64,000 nt of DNA, taken from JBBDKV01 sp040879165. Lineage in GTDB: Bacteria; Patescibacteriota; Microgenomatia; UBA1400; PJMF01. The stretch spans positions 1 through 64,000 of the forward strand of contig JBBDKV010000017.1 in assembly GCA_040879165.1 (NCBI GenBank). The letters are read 5' to 3'. The notes under the pieces were generated by a model. That model was not told where the DNA came from. It did not search any database and saw only the letters and a program-made list of their open reading frames with translations. The first letter of the stretch is position 1; each line of letters opens with the position of its first letter. This document shows positions 36,407 to 44,891 of this stretch, in pieces. Both the position numbers and the translations under genes were made by a program.

Positions 36407-36734
36407 ACGGTACGAAGTCCCTGGCGACTGGTATCAACCCAAACAGCAACTCCTCACCAAGCCGAGTGTGATGTTGGCTGAGTACTACGAAACATCATCA
36501 AGCTCTGGTGATTGGAGTGGGTACTTCTTGCAGAAAATCGGTCAAGCCTATCACCTGATTTTATTCACTCAGGAAAACCTTTATCCAGAGGATGGCTTTG
36601 AGTTGATGACAGGTGTGGTAATCCACACATTCAAATCCGAGCCAAACAAACCCGATGTTGCAAAGGTCATTATCTCAGTACTTGAACACTCTCGTAATCA
36701 CTCACTTAGTAATAACGCAGAAATGAAAGGATAA
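36390..36734 (+). CDS. Unknown small protein of the element
   Basis: A 114-residue soluble protein starting MLLTHKRYEVPGDWY; AAAGGAAA lies just upstream and the start overlaps the preceding stop by 17 nt. No known domain. The middle (SGDWSGYFLQKIGQAYHLIL) suggests a small beta domain. Longer upstream starts lie inside the HTH gene. Confidence 0.5.
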   Translation: MLLTHKRYEVPGDWYQPKQQLLTKPSVMLAEYYETSSSSGDWSGYFLQKIGQAYHLILFTQENLYPEDGFELMTGVVIHTFKSEPNKPDVAKVIISVLEHSRNHSLSNNAEMKG

Positions 36735-36736
36735 CT

Positions 36737-36877
36737 ATGTTGAATCACGCTCAATTATCGTTTTTAGCAGTAATACTCTGGGTTGGAATAACCTATCTGG
36801 CAACTGCCAAGAAAGAGTTTCCCTGGCATCTAGTAATTTTGGCAGTAATTATCACACTCGAATTACTCTCGAAATAG
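36737..36877 (+). CDS. 46-residue predicted membrane peptide
   Basis: An ORF too short for most gene callers. It starts ATG at 36737, immediately after the preceding stop, and ends TAG at 36875-36877. The product has two hydrophobic stretches (LSFLAVILWVGITYLA and WHLVILAVIITLELL) joined by TAKKEFP. Its snug fit between two genes and AAAGGA 6 nt upstream support it. Confidence 0.5.
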   Translation: MLNHAQLSFLAVILWVGITYLATAKKEFPWHLVILAVIITLELLSK

Positions 36878-36886
36878 AAAGGCATT

Positions 36887-38002
36887 ATGTCAAAAACCAA
36901 AGACAAAAACGAACGCATCAAACGCAAGTATCTCAACTGGCTACAAGAGGCTGAGGGATTTTCAGAGAAGTCGATCACGGCGGTAGAAAAAGCTCTGTGG
37001 AAATATGAAGATTTTATCAAGGATTCAGACTACAGCACGTTCAATCATAAGCAGGCTGAACAATTCAAGAAATATCTGACAACCAACAAAAATAAGGTCA
37101 GTAACAAAATCCTCTCACTGAGATCGCAATATCACATCCTCAGGCACGTTCGCAACTTCTTGACTTGGTTATCTGGACAGCTTGGCTATAAGTCCCGTAT
37201 CTCAACCTACGATGTCCAGTACTTGCAACTGAGCAAAAAAGATCGGCGGGTTGCGACCTCTGCCTCACTTCCAAAGTATCCCACCCTTGAGCAGATCAAA
37301 CAGCTTTGTAGCTTTTCAGTTCAAACTGAGCTTGACCAGCGAGATCGAGCGTTGATAGCCTTTACTGCTCTAACAGGCATGAGAGATCAAGCGATTGTTA
37401 CCTTGCCACTTGGTTGTTTTGACCAAGAGAAAATGCTCGTGCAACAGCTCCCAAGCAAAGGTGTTCAAACCAAGTTCAGCAAGGACATTTATACTACTCT
37501 TTTTCAGGTAGATGAAACGCTGGCTGGCTACTTTTTGAAGTGGTACGCTTATTTGAAAACGGAGAAGCATTTTGGGCTGGAAGATCCGATATTTCCGAGT
37601 ACAGAGGTAGGTTTTGTTAGTAAAAATCACCATGCCTTTACCCCTATTGGTATTAGTAAAGAGTTCTGGGCAGATACCAATCCGATGCGAAAGATTTTTC
37701 AGGAGCGAAGCAAGCAAGCGAACGTGCCTTACTACACCCCCCATAAGTTCAGGCACTTCATCATCAATGAGGCTCAGAAACACATCACGAGCATTGAACA
37801 GCTCAAGGCTCTCAGTCAGAACCTGGGTCATGAAAACATAAGCACCACTTTTCATGGCTACGGAGCAATTGATACTTATCGAGTCAATGAGTTGGTCAGT
37901 TCTATTGATTTTTCAGGACTTCCCAAGAACCAAGCAGAAGAAGCTCAACTTGAAAGAATCGCTGATCTTGTCGCTAAAAAATTAGGAAGAAATGAGCTAT
38001 AA
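36887..38002 (+). CDS. Tyrosine recombinase (phage-integrase family)
   Basis: A 371-residue integrase. The N-terminal SAM-like arm (about 5-110) is followed by the catalytic domain with Arg in TGMRDQA (about 165), HKFRH (about 286-290), LGHENISTTFHGYG with His (about 317) and the Tyr nucleophile (about 325). It cuts and joins DNA at short core sites, often tRNA 3' ends. The gene lies immediately before a serine recombinase; both are complete. Confidence 0.93.
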   Translation: MSKTKDKNERIKRKYLNWLQEAEGFSEKSITAVEKALWKYEDFIKDSDYSTFNHKQAEQFKKYLTTNKNKVSNKILSLRSQYHILRHVRNFLTWLSGQLGYKSRISTYDVQYLQLSKKDRRVATSASLPKYPTLEQIKQLCSFSVQTELDQRDRALIAFTALTGMRDQAIVTLPLGCFDQEKMLVQQLPSKGVQTKFSKDIYTTLFQVDETLAGYFLKWYAYLKTEKHFGLEDPIFPSTEVGFVSKNHHAFTPIGISKEFWADTNPMRKIFQERSKQANVPYYTPHKFRHFIINEAQKHITSIEQLKALSQNLGHENISTTFHGYGAIDTYRVNELVSSIDFSGLPKNQAEEAQLERIADLVAKKLGRNEL

Positions 38003-38095
38003 TGTTAGTGTTGACCCAAGTTATAGTGGTGCATGAAAAAAGGCAGTTCTGCCAACGTATGCACTATGTTGGGTCAACCAGGACTGTCTTTTTAT
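37998..38095 (+). promoter_or_regulatory. Promoter and highly structured leader of the serine recombinase
   Basis: TATAAT (37998-38003) overlaps the upstream stop. From the expected start, GTTGACCCAA (38010-38019) can pair with TTGGGTCAAC (about 38070-38079), extended by ATAGTG/CACTAT; the loop holds GGCAG/CTGCC. After the stem comes GGACTGTCTTTTT. It could be an attenuator, a protein-binding RNA, or a recombination site. Confidence 0.55.
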
Positions 38096-39778
38096 ATGAG
38101 AATAAGAAAAACACTTACTAGCCTCAAGCCAAGAAAATCTGGTCACCCCAAGCAGAATCGGTACATTCTATATGCCCGTAAGTCTACTACCTCAGAAGAC
38201 CGTCAAGTTGCTTCGATTGAGTCCCAGATCGAAGTGATGAAAGAGGTAGCTCGTGAGCATGATTTGGAAGTTTCAGAGGTATTGAGTGAAGCAGGTTCAG
38301 GCTTCAAGATAGGTAGACAAGCGTTCAATGCCATGATCGAAAAGATCGAAAGCGGTGAAGCTGATGGCATCATTGTCTGGAAGCTCTCACGCTTATCTCG
38401 TAACCCTGATGATGCGGGCAAAATCATGGGCTTACTGCAACGAGGTGAAATCAAGCACATTCGCACCGCAGACCGCAACTGGTATCCAGAAGACAACGTG
38501 ATGATGATGTATGTTGAGTTTGGTATGACCAACCAGTTTAGTCGTGATCTGAGTTCAGACACTCGCCGAGGATTAGTCAAAAAAGCTGAGCGTGGTTGGT
38601 TGCCGAACGCCATTCTCCCACTTGGCTATATGCACAGCCCATACAAAAAGTTAGGTGATGAAGAAATTATCATTGATAAAAGCCGTTTTGACTTGATTCA
38701 AGAGGGTTTGAAGCTGGTAGCTTCTGGACAGAAAACACCTGTTGAAGCTCATGGCTATTTAGTTACTCAAGGTGTTGTGGGAAAAAGAAGTGAAGCATTA
38801 CCTAAAAGCACTTGGTACAAGATGTTAGTTGAACCACTATACGCAGGGACTTTTGAGTATCCAATAGGTAGTGGTCAGTTTTATGACTCCAAAGCACCCA
38901 GAGCCATAGAACCGACTGAGTACGATGCCATTCAAGTTGTTTTAGGTAGAAAAGATAAGCCTCGACCCAAGACTCACTTTTTGCCTTACACGGGTTTGAT
39001 GAAGTGCGGTGAGTGTGGTTGCTCCATTACTGCTGAAAAGAAGCGGAAAGTGCAGAAAAATGGTAACGTGCATCACTATATCTACTATCACTGTACCAAG
39101 AAAAAAGGCGAGTGTGGTCAGCCGTGTACGCCTGTTGATACACTTGAGAAGCAATATAAGTCCATTTTGAAACGTATCAAAATCCCCTTAGCCTTTCACG
39201 AATGGGCTATTGATGAGATCAAATATGACCAAGAAAAAGTCATCAGGGATCGTGACACCAGCCTACAACGAACTCGAACAAACTACGATGACTGCCTGAG
39301 TGAGATTGATAACTTGGTAAAGAAATACCTTGAGGGGAAAGTGCCAGAAGACTACTATGATCGCAACCTTGCCAAGCTCAATAAAAACAAAAAGACATTG
39401 GCGAAAATCTTGGAGGGTATAGACAAAGGTGTCGATGAAAACTTGGAAAAAATCGATAAAGACCTAGATTTTGCCGTAACAGCCAGAAGACGCTTCAACC
39501 AAGGCAACGACTCCAAACGTCGAGAGATCATTTCCTATTTAGGCTCGAACCTCATCCTCAAAGACCATTCACTCGGCATTGAGCTGAGAAAACCGCTGGA
39601 ATTGGTGGCAGAAATTGCAGAAGAAGTCAATGCTGTTGCAGAAAAGTTCGAACCTCTAGAAAATGCTGATAATTCGGCACAATTTAAGTTGTATTTGTCT
39701 GAAAATCCTGCAATGGGTGGTATACCGGACTTGAACCGGCGACCTCCGCTGCCACAGAGCGGCGCTCTAACCAACTGA
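38096..39778 (+). CDS. Large serine recombinase, 3' end inside tRNA-His
   Basis: A 560-residue site-specific recombinase. The catalytic resolvase domain starts RYILYARKSTTSEDRQ with nucleophile Ser30; Arg-rich KLSRLSRNPDDA follows; then the recombinase domain (about 170-290), a zinc ribbon (MKCGECGCSI...GECGQPC, about 303-345) and a coiled coil (about 370-490). The start at 38096 avoids the structured leader; ATG 38033 is an in-frame alternative inside it. The last 20 codons or so (IPDLNRRPPLPQSGALTN) are simply the tRNA-His 3' half read through, so the coding end was fixed by integration. Confidence 0.9.
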   Translation: MRIRKTLTSLKPRKSGHPKQNRYILYARKSTTSEDRQVASIESQIEVMKEVAREHDLEVSEVLSEAGSGFKIGRQAFNAMIEKIESGEADGIIVWKLSRLSRNPDDAGKIMGLLQRGEIKHIRTADRNWYPEDNVMMMYVEFGMTNQFSRDLSSDTRRGLVKKAERGWLPNAILPLGYMHSPYKKLGDEEIIIDKSRFDLIQEGLKLVASGQKTPVEAHGYLVTQGVVGKRSEALPKSTWYKMLVEPLYAGTFEYPIGSGQFYDSKAPRAIEPTEYDAIQVVLGRKDKPRPKTHFLPYTGLMKCGECGCSITAEKKRKVQKNGNVHHYIYYHCTKKKGECGQPCTPVDTLEKQYKSILKRIKIPLAFHEWAIDEIKYDQEKVIRDRDTSLQRTRTNYDDCLSEIDNLVKKYLEGKVPEDYYDRNLAKLNKNKKTLAKILEGIDKGVDENLEKIDKDLDFAVTARRRFNQGNDSKRREIISYLGSNLILKDHSLGIELRKPLELVAEIAEEVNAVAEKFEPLENADNSAQFKLYLSENPAMGGIPDLNRRPPLPQSGALTN

Positions 39779-39790
39779 GCTAATACCACC
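39716..39790 (-). tRNA. tRNA-His(GTG)
   Basis: Complete cloverleaf: 8-bp acceptor including the His-specific extra G-1 paired to C73 (GGTGGTAT / ATACCACC), D arm GCTC/GAGC, anticodon arm CCGCT-CTGTGGC-AGCGG with anticodon GTG, and T arm with TTCAAGT. CCA is not encoded. The 3' end overlaps the serine recombinase gene by 63 nt, a typical place for an attachment site. A TATAAT on this strand lies about 45 nt upstream. Confidence 0.96.
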
Positions 39791-39938
39791 ATTAGTGAAT
39801 TACGTCTCACAATATATTCAAGAAGTGTTTATTATACTAGATTGGTTCCCAGATGTATATAAAATTTTTCTGTTACACGATCATTTTGAAAGCCACTAAT
39901 TTCCAAGCATGCCACACAATTCTCATCCTTCGAAAGTC

Positions 39939-40691
39939 TTAGTAACCTGAAACTACACAAACACCACTGTTTAATGCTTCATCAAGTGGATTACTCACAA
40001 CTTTGCCATCAATGGTATAGGTCGTATCCTGTTCTCCACTGAAGAGATCTGCGCTCATGCTTGTTCCAACAGATTCTGCCATGGCTCCATCTCTATAAAA
40101 CTGCGCTACAGTCACTCGCTCATTTTCAGAATACCGGCATTCCATTTTGCCATTATTTGGCATTTGCTCAACATACAAGCACTTTCCGTCAACAATTCCA
40201 AAAATCTCTTTTTCCAACATATCACCTGTGAGTGGGTGTTCAAATGTAGTTTTGTAATCAGTGCAAGAATCTAGTTTATCAGCAAAAACCATTTGAGCGT
40301 CTTGTGCTTCGCTTAGAGCAACAGGTTCCTCTTGTTGTGCAGCTGTTCCAGTAGCCGTTTCGATCTCATTTTCACCAGATAGCTCAACTTCATTTGACAG
40401 TGCTGGTGTTTCTTCTGATTTGAATAAAGTTTGGCTGGCCAGATATGCTCCACCACCTACTAGTGCCACACCTACTAAAATTGCTGCAATAATTTTCCAA
40501 GTATTGCTTGAAGCAACAGCCGGACCTGCTGAAGACAATTCTGGCACATCCTGCGTAGTAAGACTACTAAGTGCCTCCTCGGCATCTTGGTCTTGCCAAC
40601 CATTGGCTACCAGCGATGATTTAATTTGCTCTCGACTCAAACCCTGTTGACTTTGTTCTTTAATGTATTCAAGTACTTGTTGATTCACCAT
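39939..40691 (-). CDS. Membrane protein with N-terminal UBA/HTH-like domain
   Basis: A 250-residue protein: N-terminal three-helix domain (QQVLEYIKEQSQQGLSREQI, then NGWQDQDAEEALSSL; residues 3-44), a linker, one membrane helix (IIAAILVGVALVGGGAYLAS, about 68-87), an acidic spacer, and a C-terminal extracellular domain with several Cys. The first domain resembles a helical module common in CPR membrane proteins. Role unknown. Confidence 0.6.
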   Translation of the reverse strand: MVNQQVLEYIKEQSQQGLSREQIKSSLVANGWQDQDAEEALSSLTTQDVPELSSAGPAVASSNTWKIIAAILVGVALVGGGAYLASQTLFKSEETPALSNEVELSGENEIETATGTAAQQEEPVALSEAQDAQMVFADKLDSCTDYKTTFEHPLTGDMLEKEIFGIVDGKCLYVEQMPNNGKMECRYSENERVTVAQFYRDGAMAESVGTSMSADLFSGEQDTTYTIDGKVVSNPLDEALNSGVCVVSGY

Positions 40692-40715
40692 ACGCTTTCA
40701 GTATAGTAAGTTTTT

Positions 40716-40789
40716 GAAATCTACACCAGACTCGAAACGGCAACCTTCCTGCTTAGCGGAACGCTCTAACCAACAGAGCTACTACCACC
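40716..40789 (-). pseudogene. Degenerate tRNA-His-like sequence
   Basis: Its first 28 bases match the 5' part of tRNA-His at 26 positions (GGTGGTA, GCTC, GTTGGTTAGAGCG). After that the structure fails: the anticodon stem (TTCC/GGAA) closes on an 8-nt loop, the T stem has a mismatch at the invariant 53-61 pair, and the acceptor 3' side does not pair. A TATAAT (about 40800 on this strand) is still present. Confidence 0.6.
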
Positions 40790-40869
40790 AAGAATCCGTA
40801 TTATACTAGAAATTTAGCGATTTTTATACCGAAACGTCCTAGTTTGTGCCTATTTTGAATAAAAATTGA

Positions 40870-40881
40870 TATAATACCGCC
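40870..40881 (+). promoter_or_regulatory. -10 box, predicted leaderless
   Basis: TATAAT (40870-40875) ends 6 nt before ATG 40882. No Shine-Dalgarno site. Confidence 0.6.
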
Positions 40882-41922
40882 ATGAATACTGACAACTCAA
40901 CAAACGCACTAAAGAAACAGACGGCAAGTGGCACTGAGGCTCCGCTTGAAACACCACTTCGTGACGGTGCTCCAGAACAGCCAAACAAGCTTGAGACCGA
41001 CATGATCGGAGTAATTGAGATCCAGTGGCAATTGGCTGAAGATATTCGACAACTGGCAATTGATTTGGGCGTGACAGATGCTGATGAGAGTCAGTTTTTC
41101 GAAGTGCCGCCAGATATTCGCCAGGCTGTTGAATTGCAGAGTGAGTTTGCAGAAAAACAGGAAGAGCTAAAAAACGCCACGTTAGAGTCAGATAGAATTC
41201 ATATCCAAGAACAATTGGTCAGGCTGTACGTCGAGTTCTCCTATAACACTATTCTGTTGCTCAAAAAGAATTTTAACGCTCGGTTACGTCAACTAACTGC
41301 TACACCAGATAGCTCAGTTGATGGAGAATTAGAACAAGAACTCAGCAAGACGGATGCACTCATTACACTGCTGCATGAGAGTGGCACGCTGCTTGCCAAG
41401 TTAGAAGTGTTCAAGTTTGATACGGAAAATATTTTCAGAAAAGTTGATCTAGCTAGCTTGGAAATTTCGCCAGATTCTCAAGAGGAGTCAAGCGCCGCAG
41501 ACAAGACTGTACAATCTACTGAGATCAGACTTAAAGAATTGCTGTATGAGCTAAATCAGGTTTTGTACGTTCAGCTTGGGAAAAATACGGCAGATTTGCC
41601 AGACTTTGATCAATTGCAGGCTCGAGTGCTGCCTGATCAAATTGAAAAGCTCACAGAGATTAAGCCAGAAGTCATTGCTGAATTATTAGAACATCTTAGT
41701 AGCTATAAAGAGCAGTTGCTCAAGGAAATATACGAAGCCAATCGCCCTACATCGTACGAGAGTCAAGACACTGAGCTGACTGACCAACAAAACGAGATTC
41801 AAGCAGAGGTTGCAGACACATTTGAGTTACATCAAGAAGGGGAAAATACTAACGACACCAACGACGATCAGCAACGTTCTTTTTCGTTTCCCAAAAGCAA
41901 TCAGAGAAATCAAGCGGCTTAA
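40882..41922 (+). CDS. Hypothetical acidic helical protein
   Basis: No family recognised. A 346-residue acidic, Gln/Glu/Leu-rich protein, largely helical with coiled-coil character between about residues 35 and 130 and again at 195-290. The C-terminal 45 residues or so are disordered and polar. No signal peptide or membrane helix. Confidence 0.6.
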   Translation: MNTDNSTNALKKQTASGTEAPLETPLRDGAPEQPNKLETDMIGVIEIQWQLAEDIRQLAIDLGVTDADESQFFEVPPDIRQAVELQSEFAEKQEELKNATLESDRIHIQEQLVRLYVEFSYNTILLLKKNFNARLRQLTATPDSSVDGELEQELSKTDALITLLHESGTLLAKLEVFKFDTENIFRKVDLASLEISPDSQEESSAADKTVQSTEIRLKELLYELNQVLYVQLGKNTADLPDFDQLQARVLPDQIEKLTEIKPEVIAELLEHLSSYKEQLLKEIYEANRPTSYESQDTELTDQQNEIQAEVADTFELHQEGENTNDTNDDQQRSFSFPKSNQRNQAA

Positions 41923-41962
41923 TTTTTCTTAAATCATCAGCGATACTCGTGTGTCAAGCATC

Positions 41963-42038
41963 TGGTGCGCCAAGCTGGACTCGAACCAGCGACCTACTGC
42001 TTAGAAGGCAGTTGCTCTATCCACTGAGCTATTGGCGC
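41963..42038 (-). tRNA. tRNA-Arg(TCT)
   Basis: Complete cloverleaf with acceptor GCGCCAA/TTGGCGC, D arm GCTC/GAGC, anticodon arm ACTGC-CTTCTAA-GCAGT (anticodon TCT), T loop TTCGAGT, and discriminator A. The CCA end is encoded, unlike the His and Gly tRNAs in this window. Confidence 0.96.
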
Positions 42039-42216
42039 GCATTGAGTATGTTAACCAGCGAGCTCTCTGCCAAATGTCTTGCTTACCTATTCAGACATAC
42101 GCACATCTACCACACCAGTCCAAGTATTATAACTCAAGCAGCAGCAAAAAACTCCCACGCACTCGCTCAGCACTGACTTGGCAAATTTACCGCTAGTTAG
42201 AGTTTGCATATCTTAG

Positions 42217-42228
42217 TAAGATGAGTAC
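42217..42228 (+). promoter_or_regulatory. eno -10 box, predicted leaderless
   Basis: TAAGAT (42217-42222) ends 6 nt before the eno ATG. No Shine-Dalgarno site. Confidence 0.5.
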
Positions 42229-43485
42229 ATGAAGATATCCTATGTCACTGCTCACGAAATTCTTGATTCTAATGGTCGTCCTACGATTGAGGTAGAGGTT
42301 GGCCTGGATGATGGCACGACGGCGCTGGGGCAAGTTCCCTCAGGTGCTTCCACTGGCTCAAAGGAAGCTATCGAGCTGCGCGATCACGATGATAAGCGAT
42401 ACTTTGGTAAAGGGGTGCTCAAAGCAGTAGAGAATGTTGAAACACATATCTCACAAGCACTTGAAGGTCAGGATGCGAACGATCAGGCAGCAATTGACCA
42501 AATTCTGCTCGACCTAGATGGCACTGACAATAAAAGTCGCCTTGGTGCAAATGCCATGGTCGGTACTTCTATGGCCGTCTGTCGCGCTGCCGCACTCAGT
42601 ACAAAAAACCCTCTCTATCAGTATCTTGGAGAAATTACTGGCAACCAAACATTCTCCATGCCCGCACCGATGATCCTACTCATGGAAGGTGGCAAGCACG
42701 GCAACTGGGCGACTGATATCCAAGAATTTTGTGTGTTTCCGTTAACTGGGGCTTTTGCTTCTTTTCGTGAAACACTGCGTGCTGGTGCAGAAATTTTTCA
42801 CACGCTTGGGCAAATTTTGGCCAACAAAAACTATGACGTGGGCGTTGGTTTTGAGGGAGCGTATGCTCCCAAACAACTTAGCTCAAATGCCGAGGCTTTT
42901 GACATCATAATGTCAGCCGTTGAGCAGAGTGGCTATACGATGGGGCGACATTTTGTTTTTGCAATTGACATCGCAGCCAGCGAATTTTTCCATGATGGTA
43001 CATATATTTTAGCAAGCGAGGATAATAAAGAAATGACTCCTGATGCCTGGGAGCGACAGGTGCTTGACTGGGCAAACCAGTATCCTATTTGGTCAATAGA
43101 GGATCCATTTGATGAGCAGGACTGGGCACATTGGTCCCACTTTAATCAAACATTGAACAACACCAAGCAAGTGGTGGGTGATGATCTCGTCGTAACAAAC
43201 GTAGCATTAATTCAGCAAGCCATTGAACAAAAAGCCATGAACGCCACACTAATCAAGCTTAATCAAATTGGCACAGTTACAGAGACTTTGGCGGCTATCA
43301 CACTTTCACAAAAAGCCGGATTTAATTCAGTAATTTCTCACCGCAGTGGCGAAACCAATGACAATTTTATTGCTGACTTGGCAGTTGGCACAGTGGCAAA
43401 TCAATGCAAATTTGGCGGGCCTGATCGGGGAGAGCGGTTGGCAAAGTACAATCGGTTATTAAGAATTGAAAATGAGTTGAGGTAA
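42229..43485 (+). CDS. eno: Enolase
   Basis: Interconverts 2-phosphoglycerate and phosphoenolpyruvate. A 418-residue protein with all key blocks: VPSGASTGSKEAIELRD (about 36-52), metal ligand in FAIDIAASEF, SIEDPFDEQDW (about 287-297), VGDDLVVTN (about 317-325), and the catalytic Lys in LIKLNQIGTVTETL (about 344-357), then ISHRSGETNDN. Complete. Confidence 0.97.
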   Translation: MKISYVTAHEILDSNGRPTIEVEVGLDDGTTALGQVPSGASTGSKEAIELRDHDDKRYFGKGVLKAVENVETHISQALEGQDANDQAAIDQILLDLDGTDNKSRLGANAMVGTSMAVCRAAALSTKNPLYQYLGEITGNQTFSMPAPMILLMEGGKHGNWATDIQEFCVFPLTGAFASFRETLRAGAEIFHTLGQILANKNYDVGVGFEGAYAPKQLSSNAEAFDIIMSAVEQSGYTMGRHFVFAIDIAASEFFHDGTYILASEDNKEMTPDAWERQVLDWANQYPIWSIEDPFDEQDWAHWSHFNQTLNNTKQVVGDDLVVTNVALIQQAIEQKAMNATLIKLNQIGTVTETLAAITLSQKAGFNSVISHRSGETNDNFIADLAVGTVANQCKFGGPDRGERLAKYNRLLRIENELR

Positions 43486-43516
43486 TACAGCTATGAATGA
43501 AGCATATCCAAATCAA

Positions 43517-44080
43517 CTACCCCCGAGAAACATAACTACAAGTCTGTGTATCAATGACGACTAAATCGCCTGTTTTCACAAAAATTGGCACGGCAATTTT
43601 CATACCAGTTTCAAGCTCTGCTTCTTTGCGAGCTTGACCAACCGTATTGCCCGCCGCTGCCTCCTCGGCGTGCTTGACTTTCAAACTGACTTTAGGAGGT
43701 AATGAAACGCCTATGGCTTTATCTTGGTAGAGCAATACATACACCTTACTATCACTAGTCAATAACTGCACTTGCTTACCAATCAGACTAACGGGCACAC
43801 TAATTTGATCAAAGTTTCGCGGATCCATGAAAGTTGCTTCTGTGTCATCAGCGTAGAGGAACTGCAACTCGCGACTTACAACCTCAACTTCTTCAATCGG
43901 CTCGGTGGACTTGAACGTATATTCCTGCGTCGAGCCAGTTTCCGCGCTTCTGATTTTCGCCCGCATAAATGCCGAGCCCTTGCCAGGACTGACAAACTCA
44001 GTTTTGGTAACTTGATGGGGCACATTTTTGTGTAGAATGTACTTTCCCTTGCGAATATTGCCTGCTTTGATGGTGGACAT
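43517..44080 (-). CDS. efp: Translation elongation factor P
   Basis: EF-P binds between the P and E sites and relieves stalling at polyproline. A 187-residue protein with three OB-like domains. The modifiable loop reads VSPGKGSAFMRAK, so the Lys that EpmA lysylates in E. coli is conserved. A TATAAT on this strand (44089-44094) ends 8 nt before the ATG. A probable EpmA gene lies about 0.8 kb upstream on the same strand. Confidence 0.95.
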   Translation of the reverse strand: MSTIKAGNIRKGKYILHKNVPHQVTKTEFVSPGKGSAFMRAKIRSAETGSTQEYTFKSTEPIEEVEVVSRELQFLYADDTEATFMDPRNFDQISVPVSLIGKQVQLLTSDSKVYVLLYQDKAIGVSLPPKVSLKVKHAEEAAAGNTVGQARKEAELETGMKIAVPIFVKTGDLVVIDTQTCSYVSRG

Positions 44081-44088
44081 AGAGGTGA

Positions 44089-44094
44089 ATTATA
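44089..44094 (-). promoter_or_regulatory. efp -10 box
   Basis: TATAAT on the minus strand, 8 nt before the efp start, leaves almost no leader. Confidence 0.55.
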
Positions 44095-44110
44095 GCACTT
44101 CGCTTAATTT

Positions 44111-44872
44111 TCAGGCACAGCCTGATGCATTCACGCTAGATAAAAACTGAGTAGTAGAGAAACCAGTTTGTCTGGGTAGTGAAATGTACTCGCAATTACA
44201 AGCTTCGGCCCGCTCAAACATCTTGTCCTGATCTCGCGAACTCATATCATTGTTGCCAAAATAATACGTTGGCTTCAGTTTTTTTAATAACGAGGTATAC
44301 CCACTGTCAGAGTAGGGAACTTTAGAAATTCTCATTACTAAACCATCAAAACCAGATGCAAGAACCCACTGCCACCGCAACCAATCCTTGGCGAAAGGCT
44401 GGACAGATTTAAATTTTTTTGTCCTCCAGCCATCTTCCATACCCAGAACAAGAATGTCGCATCGTTCGCGCGCCATTATAACATTTGCCCAATTGGCAGG
44501 AGTAAGCAAGCGATAGTGTCCGTGTACAAACCCAACTGTTTTTTGACTCTGCACATAAGTTTCAATTTTGGCACCAACCTCTTGCGAATGATGCACATGA
44601 GATTTTACACCATCGCCTGGAACATGCCAGGGAATTAAGTCGTTAATCGGAATATTCCGAGCAATCTCTTGATCGCAGAGAGCTGTTGAAAGCATGCGAT
44701 AATAATCAAAACTTGTTGTTAATGCAATAGCTGATAGACCGGCACAAAAAACCGCTCCACTGCGTTGGTCTCCAAATTGCTCTAGATATATCGATGCCGC
44801 ACTTTTGACTTGATCGTCATACTCAGTCTGCCATGCTGCTCTTAAATACGCAGTATTTTCTTTATTCAGCAT
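44111..44872 (-). CDS. Cytidylyltransferase-like fold protein with altered active site
   Basis: A 253-residue protein. Residues from about 113 on follow the nucleotidyltransferase plan of RfaE/GlyC-type cytidylyltransferases: VGFVHGHYRLLTPANWANVI, then CDILVLGMEDG, and at the end a GFSTTQFL block like the usual STT motif. The HxGH signature is replaced by LTPANW, so normal catalysis is doubtful. It lies between the EpmA-like gene (19-nt gap) and efp. Function not assignable. Confidence 0.45.
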   Translation of the reverse strand: MLNKENTAYLRAAWQTEYDDQVKSAASIYLEQFGDQRSGAVFCAGLSAIALTTSFDYYRMLSTALCDQEIARNIPINDLIPWHVPGDGVKSHVHHSQEVGAKIETYVQSQKTVGFVHGHYRLLTPANWANVIMARERCDILVLGMEDGWRTKKFKSVQPFAKDWLRWQWVLASGFDGLVMRISKVPYSDSGYTSLLKKLKPTYYFGNNDMSSRDQDKMFERAEACNCEYISLPRQTGFSTTQFLSSVNASGCA

Positions 44873-44891
44873 GTTTTTTCAAATTAATATA

